From the NCBI GenBank assembly GCA_035541895.1, contig DATKMK010000114.1:81839-145838 (forward strand): 64,000 bases of DNA. Reading direction: 5' to 3'. Shown in pieces: positions 1 to 8,454 of the stretch. The notes under the pieces were generated by a model. It saw only the letters and a list, made by a program, of their open reading frames with translations. It searched no databases and was not told the origin of the DNA. Position numbers and translations under genes: made by a program. Positions within the stretch are counted from its first letter, which is position 1. Each line of letters begins with the position of its first letter. This DNA comes from DATKMK01 sp035541895 (GTDB taxonomy: Bacteria; Desulfobacterota; Binatia; HRBIN30; JACQVA1).

Positions 1-762
1 AATCTCGAATACGATCTCACGCAAGTCTACGCGCTCGGATTCGCGGCGACCGGGCGCACCGACTACTTCGACACCATGACCGCCGCGGCACGGCACTTCA
101 TGGATGTCGACGTGATTCACGCGCATCCGGCGCGGCCGAAGTGGATCGGCATGAATCACCCGAAGAATCCGCTCCACTTCAGCTTTGAGCGCGGCGGCGT
201 CGATCTGGGCCACACGTGGACCGAGGGATTGATTTCTTACTACTACCTCACGGGCGACGAGCGAGCGCTGGAGAGCGCGCGGGGAATCGCCGACTTCCTG
301 ACGCGGCGACTCAAAGCGGGGATGCTGCGCGGCAATCCGCGGCAATGGGGCTGGCCTCAGGTCGCGCTGCTCGCGGTCTATCGGGCCACCGGCGACGCGC
401 AGTACGAGCAGGCGGCGCTGGCGTACGCGATGCGCGGCATGGCCGCCGCCTCGCCGACCGATCTGAGCCATTGGAAGGTCGGCATCCTTGCCGACGCCTT
501 GGCTGCTACGCACGCCGCGACGCACGATCCGGCAATCGAGCGCTGGCTGCGCGCCTATGCCGCGGCGGTCGTTGCAAAACCCGACCGTGACCAGCGTTTC
601 TATCCGGCGGTCGCCTACGTCGCGCGACTCGCGCGCGACGCGGAACTGGCGCACGCCGCTCGCGCCGCGGTCGAGCATGCCCAGTTCGGCAACTGGGCGA
701 AGCCGTTCACGATCACCGGGCGAACCGGATTTCGGATATTGGCGTTGTTGGGTGAGTCGTGA
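1..762 (+). CDS. Alpha/alpha-toroid (six-hairpin-like) hypothetical protein, 5' end missing
   Basis: The reading frame is open from base 1, so the start lies outside the window and only the last 253 residues are present. The visible part is all-helical and repeats a pattern of aromatic-rich helices separated by TGD turns (for example HTWTEGL followed by YYYLTGD, then YRATGD), which is typical of alpha/alpha-barrel glycosidase-like or lyase-like proteins. No catalytic residue can be assigned with confidence. The stop codon falls inside a GTGANT-type heptamer repeat, so the last residues (GES) are encoded by the repeat. A carbohydrate-active role is an inference from fold only. Confidence 0.6.
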   Translation, partial: NLEYDLTQVYALGFAATGRTDYFDTMTAAARHFMDVDVIHAHPARPKWIGMNHPKNPLHFSFERGGVDLGHTWTEGLISYYYLTGDERALESARGIADFLTRRLKAGMLRGNPRQWGWPQVALLAVYRATGDAQYEQAALAYAMRGMAAASPTDLSHWKVGILADALAATHAATHDPAIERWLRAYAAAVVAKPDRDQRFYPAVAYVARLARDAELAHAARAAVEHAQFGNWAKPFTITGRTGFRILALLGES

Positions 763-876
763 GTAGTGAATCGTCAGTGGGCGGCCTCAGATGGGGGAGC
801 AGTCGTTTTTTGCGGCTTAAGTGGTGACTCGTCCGACCAGTCACCACTCAGGACTCACCGCTCGCCCCCTCACCAC
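752..876. repeat. Degenerate GTGANT heptamer array, site A (two opposed arms)
   Basis: Four consecutive 7-base units of the form NGTGANT (ggtgagt, cgtgagt, agtgaat, cgtcagt) run from 752. A second block at 821-876 carries the same unit mainly as its complement (ANTCACN). The array fills the gap between two convergent genes and supplies the stop codons of both. Similar arrays occur at 6573-6608, 14888-15055 and 16893-17010. Confidence 0.7.
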
Positions 877-1631
877 TTCGCTCCATGCAGCACCTGCACC
901 GGGCGTTTCGCCTTGCGATCGCGGCGCAACAGCACGTAGAGCGCGCCGGCGCCGCCGTCGCAGGCGCGCGCGCTAGCGAAGGCGAGTACGTAGCGCGCCC
1001 ATTGCCCGTGCGCGAGCCAGCTCACCACCCGCGGTTTGAGGATCGGCACCTGATCCTTCGAGTTGCGCCCGCGTCCGTGGATGATCAGGACGCAACGCAA
1101 GCCGTTCTGGCGCGCGGCGGTCATGAAGCGATCGAACTCGCTGCGCGCATCGGCAACGGTCAGACGGTGGAGATCGAGATGCGCCTGATAGGCAAACTCG
1201 CCGGCGCGGACGCGGCGCACCAGTCGCGGATCGACCCCGGCCGCGACGCCCTCGACGTGCTCGTCGCTGTCGGTGATGTCGAACGGGCCTGAGCCCGTCA
1301 CTAATTCAGACAGCTCTGCGAGCGCCTCGGCGTCGGCATTGATCACCGGACGTGCCGGGGTCGCCGGCGGCGGCTCGCCGACACGTTGACGATGGTGCTG
1401 ACTCAGGGGTCTGACATCGGCCATTTCGCGCAGAAACGCGTTGCCGTCGTCTTCGATAGCTGGATCAATCGGCCCGACCGGCGAAGAAGTGTGCCGTCGC
1501 GTCTTCGCAACCTCCCCTGACCCCTTCTGGGCAAGGAGGGGAGCCAGTTTGCCGAGCTGACGGAATGGCTGGTGCTTGAAGTCTTTCGGCTTCGCGCCTG
1601 ACGCTTCGGAACGTACACCTCGTCGCCGCAT
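870..1631 (-). CDS. Smr domain protein (MutS2-type small MutS-related nuclease domain)
   Basis: The C-terminal half is a Smr domain. It shows the LDLH motif at residues 152-155 and the HGRGR motif at 185-189, which in this family form the nucleic-acid-binding and nicking site. The protein is 253 residues and has no MutS ATPase part, so it belongs to the stand-alone Smr group, whose role (DNA or RNA cleavage in repair or ribosome rescue) varies by clade. The ATG at 1631 is the first start in an open frame. The N-terminal linker around residues 28-45 is encoded by what looks like an inserted palindromic intergenic repeat. Gene identity is secure; exact substrate is not. Confidence 0.85.
   Translation of the reverse strand: MRRRGVRSEASGAKPKDFKHQPFRQLGKLAPLLAQKGSGEVAKTRRHTSSPVGPIDPAIEDDGNAFLREMADVRPLSQHHRQRVGEPPPATPARPVINADAEALAELSELVTGSGPFDITDSDEHVEGVAAGVDPRLVRRVRAGEFAYQAHLDLHRLTVADARSEFDRFMTAARQNGLRCVLIIHGRGRNSKDQVPILKPRVVSWLAHGQWARYVLAFASARACDGGAGALYVLLRRDRKAKRPVQVLHGAKW
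1511..1544. repeat. Imperfect palindromic repeat inside the Smr coding region
   Basis: A CTCCCC arm at 1512-1517 pairs with GGGGAG at 1538-1543, with further pairing inside (CCCTT against AAGG). The sequence has the look of the CTCCCC-CTT-AAGG-GGGGAG repeats common between genes of many GC-rich bacteria. Here it lies inside an open frame and is translated as part of the linker before the Smr domain. Confidence 0.5.
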
Positions 1632-1797
1632 GCCGCACCACGCGATGCGACATACTTAACGTGAACGGAAGGGCGACGGAAGCGACGTGCCGCAGATCTG
1701 GCGCCTCGGAGCGCGCTCGGAGATCGCGTTCCACCAGTGCATCCCCGGGGGCTGGCAAGATGCCCGCCGGTTGGGTATCTGTGACGGGGAAGCCCCG

Positions 1798-2520
1798 ATG
1801 GCGAAGGACAAGTTGTACGCGGTGCCGCGACCGCTGGTGACCGATTTCAACTTCGGCGCCGACACGGCGAACGTGTTCGACGAGATGCTGGTGCGCTCGG
1901 TGCCGTTCTACATCGAGATCCAACGCATGATCGGCGAGATCGTCGGCGATTTTGCGGTGAACGGCACCAACGTCTACGATCTCGGCTGCTCGACCTGCGC
2001 GTCGTTTCGCATGCTCCACAACCTCGACCAAGACGTGACTTTCGTCGGATTGGATTCCTCGGCCGACATGCTGGCGCGCGCGCGCGATGAACTGCGCGAC
2101 GCGAAGTTCACGCGTCGCTACGAACTGCAACACCGGGATCTCAACGAGGAGTTCCGGATCGAGAACGCGTCAGTGGTGATCATGAACCTGACCTTGCAAT
2201 TCGTCCGGCCGCTGTTTCGCGAGCGGGTGATGAAGACGATCTTCGACGGCATAAACCATCAGGGGTGCTTGATCCTGGTCGAAAAAGTGCTGGCGGATGA
2301 ATCGCTGATGAACCGTTTGTTCATCAAGTACTACTACGATCTCAAGCGCCGCAACGGCTACTCGGATATCGAGATTGCGCAGAAGCGCGAGGCGCTGGAA
2401 AACGTTCTGGTCCCGTACCGTCTCAGCGAAAACCAACTACTGCTGCAGAACGCCGGCTTCCGCTGCTCGGAAGTCTTCTTCAAGTGGTACAATTTCAGCG
2501 GCCTGCTGGCATTGAAATGA
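1798..2520 (+). CDS. cmoA: Carboxy-S-adenosyl-L-methionine synthase CmoA
   Basis: CmoA converts SAM and prephenate to carboxy-SAM, the donor used by CmoB to make cmo5U at the tRNA wobble position. The 240-residue product has the CmoA length and its landmarks: the FDEML/RSVP motif near the N-terminus, the SAM-binding YDLGCS loop, the MNLTLQFV block, and the KRRNGYSDIEIAQKR segment that closely tracks the E. coli protein. ATG 1798 was chosen over an upstream in-frame ATG at 1687 because it gives the family length and has a GGGGA ribosome site 8 bases upstream. No cmoB is present in the window. The stop overlaps the next start (ATGA). Confidence 0.93.
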   Translation: MAKDKLYAVPRPLVTDFNFGADTANVFDEMLVRSVPFYIEIQRMIGEIVGDFAVNGTNVYDLGCSTCASFRMLHNLDQDVTFVGLDSSADMLARARDELRDAKFTRRYELQHRDLNEEFRIENASVVIMNLTLQFVRPLFRERVMKTIFDGINHQGCLILVEKVLADESLMNRLFIKYYYDLKRRNGYSDIEIAQKREALENVLVPYRLSENQLLLQNAGFRCSEVFFKWYNFSGLLALK

Positions 2521-3281
2521 GCGCGACTCGGGAGCCCGCGATCGTCACGCCGCCGGCGTTCGTGCAGGGCGTCGGTCGCTTTGTGTTTCGCTTCCGCGAC
2601 TACCTCGCGCCCGCCGGGTTGGCGTCGATCCTGATGCTGACGAACCCGGAGCAACTGCTCGGCAGCGAGGACGCCGACACCTTGGCCGATCTGATCGGCG
2701 TGATGCTCTGCCTGATCGGGCAAGCGGTGCGGGTGACCGTAATCGGCTACGCCTACATCGTGCGCGGCGGCGCCAACAAGCAACTGCACGCGCCCAAGCT
2801 GGTGTGCGAGGGGTTCTACGCCCACAGCCGCAATCCCATGTACCTCGGGAACTTCTTACTGCTCGGCGGCCTGGCCGTAATGTACAACTCACGCTGGGTC
2901 TACGTCGTCGCACTGCCGCTGTTCATCGGCGGCATCTTGTCGATCATCCGTGCGGAAGAGGCGTTTCTGCGCGAGAAGTTCGGCGCCGAGTACGACGATT
3001 ACTGCCGCCGCGTCCATCGCTTCTGGCCGCGACTCAAGGGGCTGCGTCGGACTCTCGCTCCGATGACCTTCGATTGGAAGCGGGTGCTGCGAAAGGAGTA
3101 CGGCACGACGTTCGCCTGGATATCGGCCGCGATGTTTCTGGAGACCTGGGAGCAAGTGCTCCGCTTTGGCTATCGGGGCAACCCGGCAAAGGTCCACCTG
3201 CTCGCCGCAGCCTACGTCGTCGTCCTGTTGGCGTACGGGACCGTGCGGTTTCTCAAGAAGACGCACCGATTGGATTCCTGA
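2517..3281 (+). CDS. Isoprenylcysteine carboxyl methyltransferase (ICMT/PEMT) family membrane protein
   Basis: A 254-residue polytopic protein with several hydrophobic helices. It carries the family signature of ICMT/PEMT-type integral membrane SAM methyltransferases: a YAHSRNPMYLGNF segment near residue 105 and a downstream EEAFLREKFGAEYDDYCRRV block that binds SAM. The start overlaps the cmoA stop by ATGA, so the two genes are probably translationally coupled. The family methylates diverse lipids or isoprenylated thiols and the substrate cannot be read from sequence. An unusual C-terminal extension of about 80 residues ends in another membrane helix. Confidence 0.85.
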   Translation: MSATREPAIVTPPAFVQGVGRFVFRFRDYLAPAGLASILMLTNPEQLLGSEDADTLADLIGVMLCLIGQAVRVTVIGYAYIVRGGANKQLHAPKLVCEGFYAHSRNPMYLGNFLLLGGLAVMYNSRWVYVVALPLFIGGILSIIRAEEAFLREKFGAEYDDYCRRVHRFWPRLKGLRRTLAPMTFDWKRVLRKEYGTTFAWISAAMFLETWEQVLRFGYRGNPAKVHLLAAAYVVVLLAYGTVRFLKKTHRLDS

Positions 3282-3291
3282 ACCGTTGGTC

Positions 3292-4080
3292 ATGGAAACC
3301 GATGAACTCCTGGTGCGGCGCGAGGCGCCGCTTGCATGGGTGATCGTCAATCGCCCGCGCGCGCGCAATGCCATGACGCGCATCGTCTGGCAGGCGCTCG
3401 CGGCGGCGCTGCGCGCGCTGCACGGCGATCGAGAGGTCCGCGTGATCATCATTCGCGGCGCCGGCGACGACGCGTTCATCTCCGGTGCCGACATTTCGGA
3501 GTTTCCGGCGATCCGCGCCGACGCGGCGATGACGGCGGAGTACGACCGCGACAGCGCGGCGGCCTGGCTGGCGATCACCTCGGCGCCGCAGCCGGTGATC
3601 GCGATGATCAACGGGCTCTGCTACGGCGGCGGATGCGCGGTTGCGCTGGCCTGCGATCTCCGGGTCGCTGCCGATCACGCCCGCTTCGCCATCCCGGCGG
3701 CTCGTCTCGGCTTGTCGTATCCGTTTGAAGCGATCGAGCGACTGCTGCGCGTCGTCGGCCCGACCGCGGCGTCGGACATCTTGCTGTCGGCGCGCGCGCT
3801 CGATGCCGACGAGGCGCATCGCATCGGACTCATCAGCCGCGTCGTGCCGCGCGGGGAGTTCGAAGCCTGGGTGCGCGACTACGCCTTGCACATGGCCGAA
3901 AATGCGCCGCTGACGCTGGCGGCGCACAAGCTGGCGATTCACGAATCCATGCGACCGCCGGCGGCTCGCGATGTCGACGCGCTGCACACCGCGATGACTC
4001 GCTGCTTCAACAGCTCCGACTACCAAGAAGGCATCGCCGCGTTCCTGGAGAAACGCACGCCGCGCTTTCGTGGCAGTTGA
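3292..4080 (+). CDS. Enoyl-CoA hydratase/isomerase (crotonase) family protein
   Basis: A 262-residue crotonase-fold protein. The oxyanion-hole segments are clear: SGADISEF (acyl-CoA carbonyl binding) and NGLCYGGGCAVALACD. Both catalytic glutamates of classical enoyl-CoA hydratase appear to be replaced (Ala in GGGCAVAL, and no Glu in the IPAARLGLSYP segment), so it is more likely an isomerase, hydrolase, decarboxylase or other crotonase activity than a standard hydratase. ATG 3292 lies 10 bases after the methyltransferase stop. It precedes a CaiB-type CoA-transferase, which suggests joint work on an acyl-CoA substrate. Confidence 0.88.
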   Translation: METDELLVRREAPLAWVIVNRPRARNAMTRIVWQALAAALRALHGDREVRVIIIRGAGDDAFISGADISEFPAIRADAAMTAEYDRDSAAAWLAITSAPQPVIAMINGLCYGGGCAVALACDLRVAADHARFAIPAARLGLSYPFEAIERLLRVVGPTAASDILLSARALDADEAHRIGLISRVVPRGEFEAWVRDYALHMAENAPLTLAAHKLAIHESMRPPAARDVDALHTAMTRCFNSSDYQEGIAAFLEKRTPRFRGS

Positions 4081-4135
4081 TCGCCGTCGAGGACGAGGAC
4101 GTGGCGTTGAATGCTCGTACAGCGGAGCGGTGTTG

Positions 4136-5314
4136 ATGCCCAGACCACTCGCCGGCATTCGCGTGCTCGATCTGACGCGCTATCTCGCGGGGCCGTATTG
4201 CACCATGCTGCTCGGCGACATGGGCGCGGAGGTCGTGAAGATCGAGCCGCCCGCGGGGGCGCGTGAGTTCGCCCGCGGACCAGGCGGCAGCGACAGCTAC
4301 TTCTTCCTCTCCGCCAATCGCAACAAGCGCAGCATCACCCTCGACATCAAGCTCGACGCCGGCCGCGACGTATTCCGCCGTCTGGCCACGACCGCCGATG
4401 TCGTAGTCGAAAATTTCCGGCCGTCGGTGATGCCGGCGCTGGGTCTGGGGTATCAGCCGCTCGCGGCGTTGAACCCACGGTTGATCTACTGCGGGATCTC
4501 CGGCTTCGGGGCCACCGGCCCGTACGCCGAACGTCCGGGCTTCGATCAAATCGCGCAGGGCATGGCGGGACTGATGAGCGTGACCGGCACCGCGGAGAGC
4601 GCACCGCTCCGCGTCGGCATCGCCATCGGCGATTTGCTCGCCGGCACGTTCGCCGCGTGGGGCATTACGCTGGCGCTGTATCAGCGCGCGCAGTCGGGAC
4701 GCGGTCAGGAAGTCAGCACCTCGTTGCTCGAAGCGCTCGTCGGAGTTTTGTCGTGGAGCGCGGGCATGTACTTCGAGAGCGGCCAATCGCCCCCGCCCGC
4801 CGGCAATCATCACCCGCTTGCCTCGCCATACGGCGTGTTTCGCGCGCGCGATCGCGCCTTCAACATCGCCTGCGGCAACGATCGCCAGTGGCAGGCGCTC
4901 TGCCGCGTGCTGGACTGCGCGGCGTTGATCGACGATGAGCGCTTTCGTCATCCGATCGGCCGCGTGGTCCAGCGCGAGACCCTGACCGCGTTGCTCAACG
5001 AACGACTCGCTACCCGCGATGCCGACGAATGGGTCGAGTTGCTCAACGCCCACGCGGTGCCGTGCGGGCCCATCAATTCGGTCGCGGAGGCGTTGGCCGA
5101 TCCGCAGGTGCGCGCGCGCGACATGGTGGTCGAGTTGCCCGATCCGCGATTGGGCACGTTCAAGACCACCGGCGTGCCGGTGAAACTGAGCGAAACCCCG
5201 GGTGAGATTCAAACGGTCCCGCCGGACCTGGGCGCCGATACCGAGAAGGTACTCGCCTCCGCCGGTTACCGGCCGAGCGAGATCGACGAACTACGGCGTC
5301 TCGGCGCGGTCTGA
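4136..5314 (+). CDS. CaiB/BaiF family CoA-transferase (family III)
   Basis: Family III CoA-transferases move CoA between carboxylic acids through an aspartyl-CoA thioester. The 392-residue product has the N-terminal LAGIRVLDLTRYLAGP signature, the EVVKIEPP block, the FDQIAQGMAGLMSVTG helix, and a GD motif with Asp166, the position of the catalytic aspartate in formyl-CoA transferase. Length is normal for the family. Its place directly behind a crotonase gene fits a catabolic acyl-CoA module. The acid substrate is unknown. Confidence 0.92.
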   Translation: MPRPLAGIRVLDLTRYLAGPYCTMLLGDMGAEVVKIEPPAGAREFARGPGGSDSYFFLSANRNKRSITLDIKLDAGRDVFRRLATTADVVVENFRPSVMPALGLGYQPLAALNPRLIYCGISGFGATGPYAERPGFDQIAQGMAGLMSVTGTAESAPLRVGIAIGDLLAGTFAAWGITLALYQRAQSGRGQEVSTSLLEALVGVLSWSAGMYFESGQSPPPAGNHHPLASPYGVFRARDRAFNIACGNDRQWQALCRVLDCAALIDDERFRHPIGRVVQRETLTALLNERLATRDADEWVELLNAHAVPCGPINSVAEALADPQVRARDMVVELPDPRLGTFKTTGVPVKLSETPGEIQTVPPDLGADTEKVLASAGYRPSEIDELRRLGAV

Positions 5315-5524
5315 TCCACGATGCGGCTTGCGTGGCTCCGAGTGGCTGCGCTATGAGCGATTGAGTCGAACGGAGGAGGACATCGCGCACGGCGAGTCCT
5401 CACGAGAGATCGGCGGTCGATCCATCGATCATCGACGGTGCAGACTGAAATCCGCGGGCACGATACCCTCGCAGTCTACGTCGTCACAAGCGATCGCGGT
5501 CATCCGTCAGTTGAGGAGCGTAAA

Positions 5525-6571
5525 GTGAATTGTACCAACTTTGTCGCCAACGGCGCGCGCTGGCGACATCTTGGACCACCGGTGCTGACGCGCGGACCGG
5601 CCGAGTCGTTTGACGCGGGCGTCGTCGGCGATCCGTGCATCGTGTGGGACCCCGATATTCGCAACTGGCGCATGTTCTACTTTGCGGCGCGCGGGCAGTT
5701 CACCGCGGTCGGGACCGCTATGGCGGTGGCGCGCACGCCGAAACACATCGACAGCGGGGATTGGATCAAGGTCGGCCGCGTGCCGATGCTCGGCCCGCAT
5801 TCTGAACTCTGCCACAAGTTCTGGGTGTTGATGGACCCGCAGGCGCCCGGCCAGGCGGTGCGCATCGACGACGAGTACGTCGCGTTCTTCACCACGTTGC
5901 ACGACGGCGCGAAGATGATCGGTCGCGCGCGGGCGCGCCACCTCGGCGGGCCGTGGCAGGCAGATGCCGAGCCGGTCATCCGCAACGGTGCGGAGGACGC
6001 CTTCGACGGTCGCGGTGCCGATGCGGTGACCGCGTACTGGTTCGAAGATCGAAAAAAAATCCTGCTCTACTACATGGCCTATCCGGCGAAGCCGCAGCGC
6101 GATCAACTGCTCTCGCCGTTGGGGCCGTGTCAGGCGGCGGCCGTGCTCGATCCGCCGGCCACGCATGCGGAGAAGCTCGGTCCGGTTCTGCGTCCCGGCA
6201 GCGCCGCGAAGCATTGGTGCAACGGCTGGATCGGCGGCATGCAGCTACTGCCGGCGGGCAATTCGCAATGGATCGCGTTGATCAACGGCTCGGCGACGCC
6301 GGTGCGCGAGGGTCATGGCGAGCCCGATCCGAGCGTCGCCGGCTGGGCGCGCTCCGAGGAGGCGTTTCCGGTTGGCGGCTGGCGCTTCGATCTCAAACAG
6401 AGCCCGATCGAGCTGCCGGCGGCGCTGCCGCCCGCGGCCCGGCAGAACGGCGAGGGCGTCAACTTCTGGCGTCACTACTTGCTGGTGTTTCCGGATGAGC
6501 GCGTGCGCATCTACTACAACTCCGGCACCTACGGCCAGGAACAGCTCTACGCTCGTGTGTGGCAGCCGTAG
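5525..6571 (+). CDS. Five-bladed beta-propeller protein, GH43/GH130-like
   Basis: A 348-residue protein dominated by beta strands with the repeated pattern seen in glycosidase beta-propellers: an early GDPCIVWDPDIRNWRMFYFA blade, a KMIGRARARHLGGPW blade and later blades ending in RIYYNSGTYG. This resembles GH43, GH32 or GH130-type folds, but I cannot place the catalytic acids with certainty. The GTG at 5525 is preferred over an upstream ATG at 5438 because a GAGGAG site sits at 5513-5518 with correct spacing and the upstream part looks non-coding. No signal peptide is seen. It sits between metabolic genes without other sugar genes. Confidence 0.6.
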   Translation: MNCTNFVANGARWRHLGPPVLTRGPAESFDAGVVGDPCIVWDPDIRNWRMFYFAARGQFTAVGTAMAVARTPKHIDSGDWIKVGRVPMLGPHSELCHKFWVLMDPQAPGQAVRIDDEYVAFFTTLHDGAKMIGRARARHLGGPWQADAEPVIRNGAEDAFDGRGADAVTAYWFEDRKKILLYYMAYPAKPQRDQLLSPLGPCQAAAVLDPPATHAEKLGPVLRPGSAAKHWCNGWIGGMQLLPAGNSQWIALINGSATPVREGHGEPDPSVAGWARSEEAFPVGGWRFDLKQSPIELPAALPPAARQNGEGVNFWRHYLLVFPDERVRIYYNSGTYGQEQLYARVWQP

Positions 6572-6572
6572 C

Positions 6573-6608
6573 TTGGTGAATGGTGATTCGTGTTCGTGAC
6601 TGGTAAGA
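6573..6608. repeat. Degenerate GTGANT heptamer array, site B
   Basis: Units ggtgaat, ggtgatt and a broken cgtgttc/gtgactg follow directly on the stop codon at 6571 and end just before the purB start at 6616. Same unit as sites A, C and D. Confidence 0.6.
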
Positions 6609-6615
6609 AAAAGGC

Positions 6616-8091
6616 ATGAGCCGGCCTGCATCGAAGTCGCGCGCGCACACCTCGACCCCGCTTCGCACCGCATCGCTGCCCACCGACGTGTTGGCCGAAC
6701 GCTACGCCAGCCCGGCGATGGCGGAGATCTGGTCGCCCCCCGGCAAAGTAGTGCTGGAGCGGGAATTCTGGATCGCGGTGATGCGCGCGCAGCGCGAGCT
6801 GGGCGTCGAGATTCCCCAACGCGCGATCGATGCCTACGCACGCGTGAAATCGCGCGTGGATCTGGCCAGCATTCAGGCGCGCGAGCGCGTCACGCGGCAC
6901 GACGTGAAGGCGCGCATCGAAGAATTCTGCGCGCTCGCCGGCTACGAGCAGATTCATAAAGGTCTGACCAGCCGCGATCTGACCGAGAACGTCGAGCAGC
7001 TCCAAATCCGCCGCTCGCTCCAGCTGTTGCGAGTCACGGCCGCCGCCTGCCTGCTGCGGCTGGCGGCACGGGTGCAGGAATTTCGCGACGTCGTGATCAC
7101 CGCGCGTACCCACAACGTTGCTGCGCAGCCGACCACCGTCGGCCGCCGGCTGGCGATGTTCGGCGAGGAGTTGTTGCTGGCGTTTCGCCGGCTCGAAGCG
7201 GTGATCGCACTTTACCCGCTGCGGGGATTGAAGGGACCGGTCGGGACCCAGCTCGATCAGTTGACTCTGTTCGACGGCGATGCGCGCAAAGTGACGCGGC
7301 TCGAAGCCGCGATCGTGCGCCACCTCGGCTTCACTCACACGCTCGATGCGCCCGGGCAGGTGTATCCGCGCAGTCTCGACTTCGAAGTCGTCAGCGCCGT
7401 CTATCAGCTTGGCGCCGGACCGAGCAGCTTCGCCAAAACGTGGCGACTGATGAGCGGTTACGAATTGGCTTCCGAAGGATTTCAAGCCGGACAAGTCGGC
7501 TCGTCGGCGATGCCGCACAAACAGAACGCGCGCAGTTGCGAACGGCTGAACGGCTTGCACGTGGTGCTGCGCGGCTACCTGAACATGGTGATGGGACTCG
7601 CCGGCGACCAGTGGAACGAAGGCGACGTGTCATGTTCGGTCGTGCGCCGCGTCGCGCTGCCCGGCGCGATGATGGCCGCCGACGGATTGTTGCAGACGTT
7701 CCTCACGATCCTCGACGAGTTGGTGATCTTTCCGGAAGTCATCGCCGCCGAACGCGACCGGTACCTGCCGTTTCTCGCGACGACGACCATTCTGATGGCG
7801 GCGGTGCGCGCCGGCGCCGGGCGCGAGCGCGCCCACGCCGCGATTCAAGCGCACGCGCAAGCCGCGGCGTCCGCCATGCGAGCGGGCGCGCGCACCAACG
7901 ACCTCTTCAACCGGCTCGCCGCCGACCCGCGCATCGGCTTGACCCGTAAGCAACTCGACGCGGCCGTGCGCGCCGACGGCGGACTCACCGGCGCCGCCCG
8001 CGCGCAAGCCGACGCGTTCGTGAAGGCGGCGCGCGCGGCGGTCAAGTCGATCCCCGAGGCCGCACGCTTTCGGCCGCGGGCGCTGGTTTAA
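6616..8091 (+). CDS. purB: Adenylosuccinate lyase
   Basis: PurB cleaves SAICAR and adenylosuccinate in purine biosynthesis. The 491-residue protein contains the TSRD substrate motif at 118-121, the ARTHNVAAQPTTVG segment, and the fumarase/aspartase superfamily signature GSSAMPHKQN at 295-304 with the catalytic serine loop. The first 25 residues (rich in Ser, Thr, Arg) extend beyond the usual start, so translation may begin downstream. Cytoplasmic homotetramer in the family. It is the last gene of the + strand run starting at cmoA, although a repeat array separates it from the preceding gene. Confidence 0.93.
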   Translation: MSRPASKSRAHTSTPLRTASLPTDVLAERYASPAMAEIWSPPGKVVLEREFWIAVMRAQRELGVEIPQRAIDAYARVKSRVDLASIQARERVTRHDVKARIEEFCALAGYEQIHKGLTSRDLTENVEQLQIRRSLQLLRVTAAACLLRLAARVQEFRDVVITARTHNVAAQPTTVGRRLAMFGEELLLAFRRLEAVIALYPLRGLKGPVGTQLDQLTLFDGDARKVTRLEAAIVRHLGFTHTLDAPGQVYPRSLDFEVVSAVYQLGAGPSSFAKTWRLMSGYELASEGFQAGQVGSSAMPHKQNARSCERLNGLHVVLRGYLNMVMGLAGDQWNEGDVSCSVVRRVALPGAMMAADGLLQTFLTILDELVIFPEVIAAERDRYLPFLATTTILMAAVRAGAGRERAHAAIQAHAQAAASAMRAGARTNDLFNRLAADPRIGLTRKQLDAAVRADGGLTGAARAQADAFVKAARAAVKSIPEAARFRPRALV

Positions 8092-8140
8092 CCTTGCTGC
8101 GAAAATCATTTCACCACCGAGGCGCAAAGGCACAGAGAAG
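8092..8140. repeat. Copy of a common intergenic 'caccgaggcgcaaaggcacagag' type motif
   Basis: The stretch around 8109-8138 (ttcaccaccgaggcgcaaag then gcacagagaag) resembles the ttcaccacggaggcacggag motif seen between genes in many unrelated GC-rich genomes. It has no open frame. Its function is unknown. The rest of the gap to 8280 holds no feature I can support. Confidence 0.4.
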
Positions 8141-8280
8141 CCGCGTCATGCGGATTGCCGAACAGCCGAGAGCCTCGTGGTGATACCCGTAGGATCGGAG
8201 CGGACTAGGGAAGGCCGATGGCGATGTGGTCACCCGGTAGGTTGTTCCCGGTCATCACTGACGGTATGAGGAACAATCCG

Positions 8281-8454
8281 ATGGCCAAATCGGCTCGACC
8301 AGGTCACAAGCGCCCGCGGGGGGGGATCCGCAACAGTGTGGACCTGTCCCTCATCCGTTGGATGGCGCGCCTTTCCCCGAATCAGCGACTGGCCGTCTTG
8401 CAAGATCATGTCAACTTGGTCGCTGCGCTTCGCCGTGCCACGCCAGCCGACTGA
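8281..8454 (+). CDS. Small hypothetical protein paired with a nucleotidyltransferase (possible antitoxin)
   Basis: A 57-residue basic protein whose C-terminal half (LIRWMARLSPNQRLAVLQ) matches the general pattern of small proteins that precede MNT/AbiEii-like nucleotidyltransferase genes. It overlaps the next gene by 20 bases in another frame, so the two are probably co-translated. ATG 8281 is taken as start; an in-frame ATG at 8218 is possible but the added residues look non-coding. Function as an antitoxin is inferred only from gene arrangement and size. Confidence 0.5.
   Translation: MAKSARPGHKRPRGGIRNSVDLSLIRWMARLSPNQRLAVLQDHVNLVAALRRATPAD

Noticed and set aside
3292..5314. Secondary metabolite cluster around the crotonase and CoA-transferase
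   Set aside because: There are no ketosynthase, NRPS or tailoring genes; ordinary acyl-CoA metabolism is sufficient.
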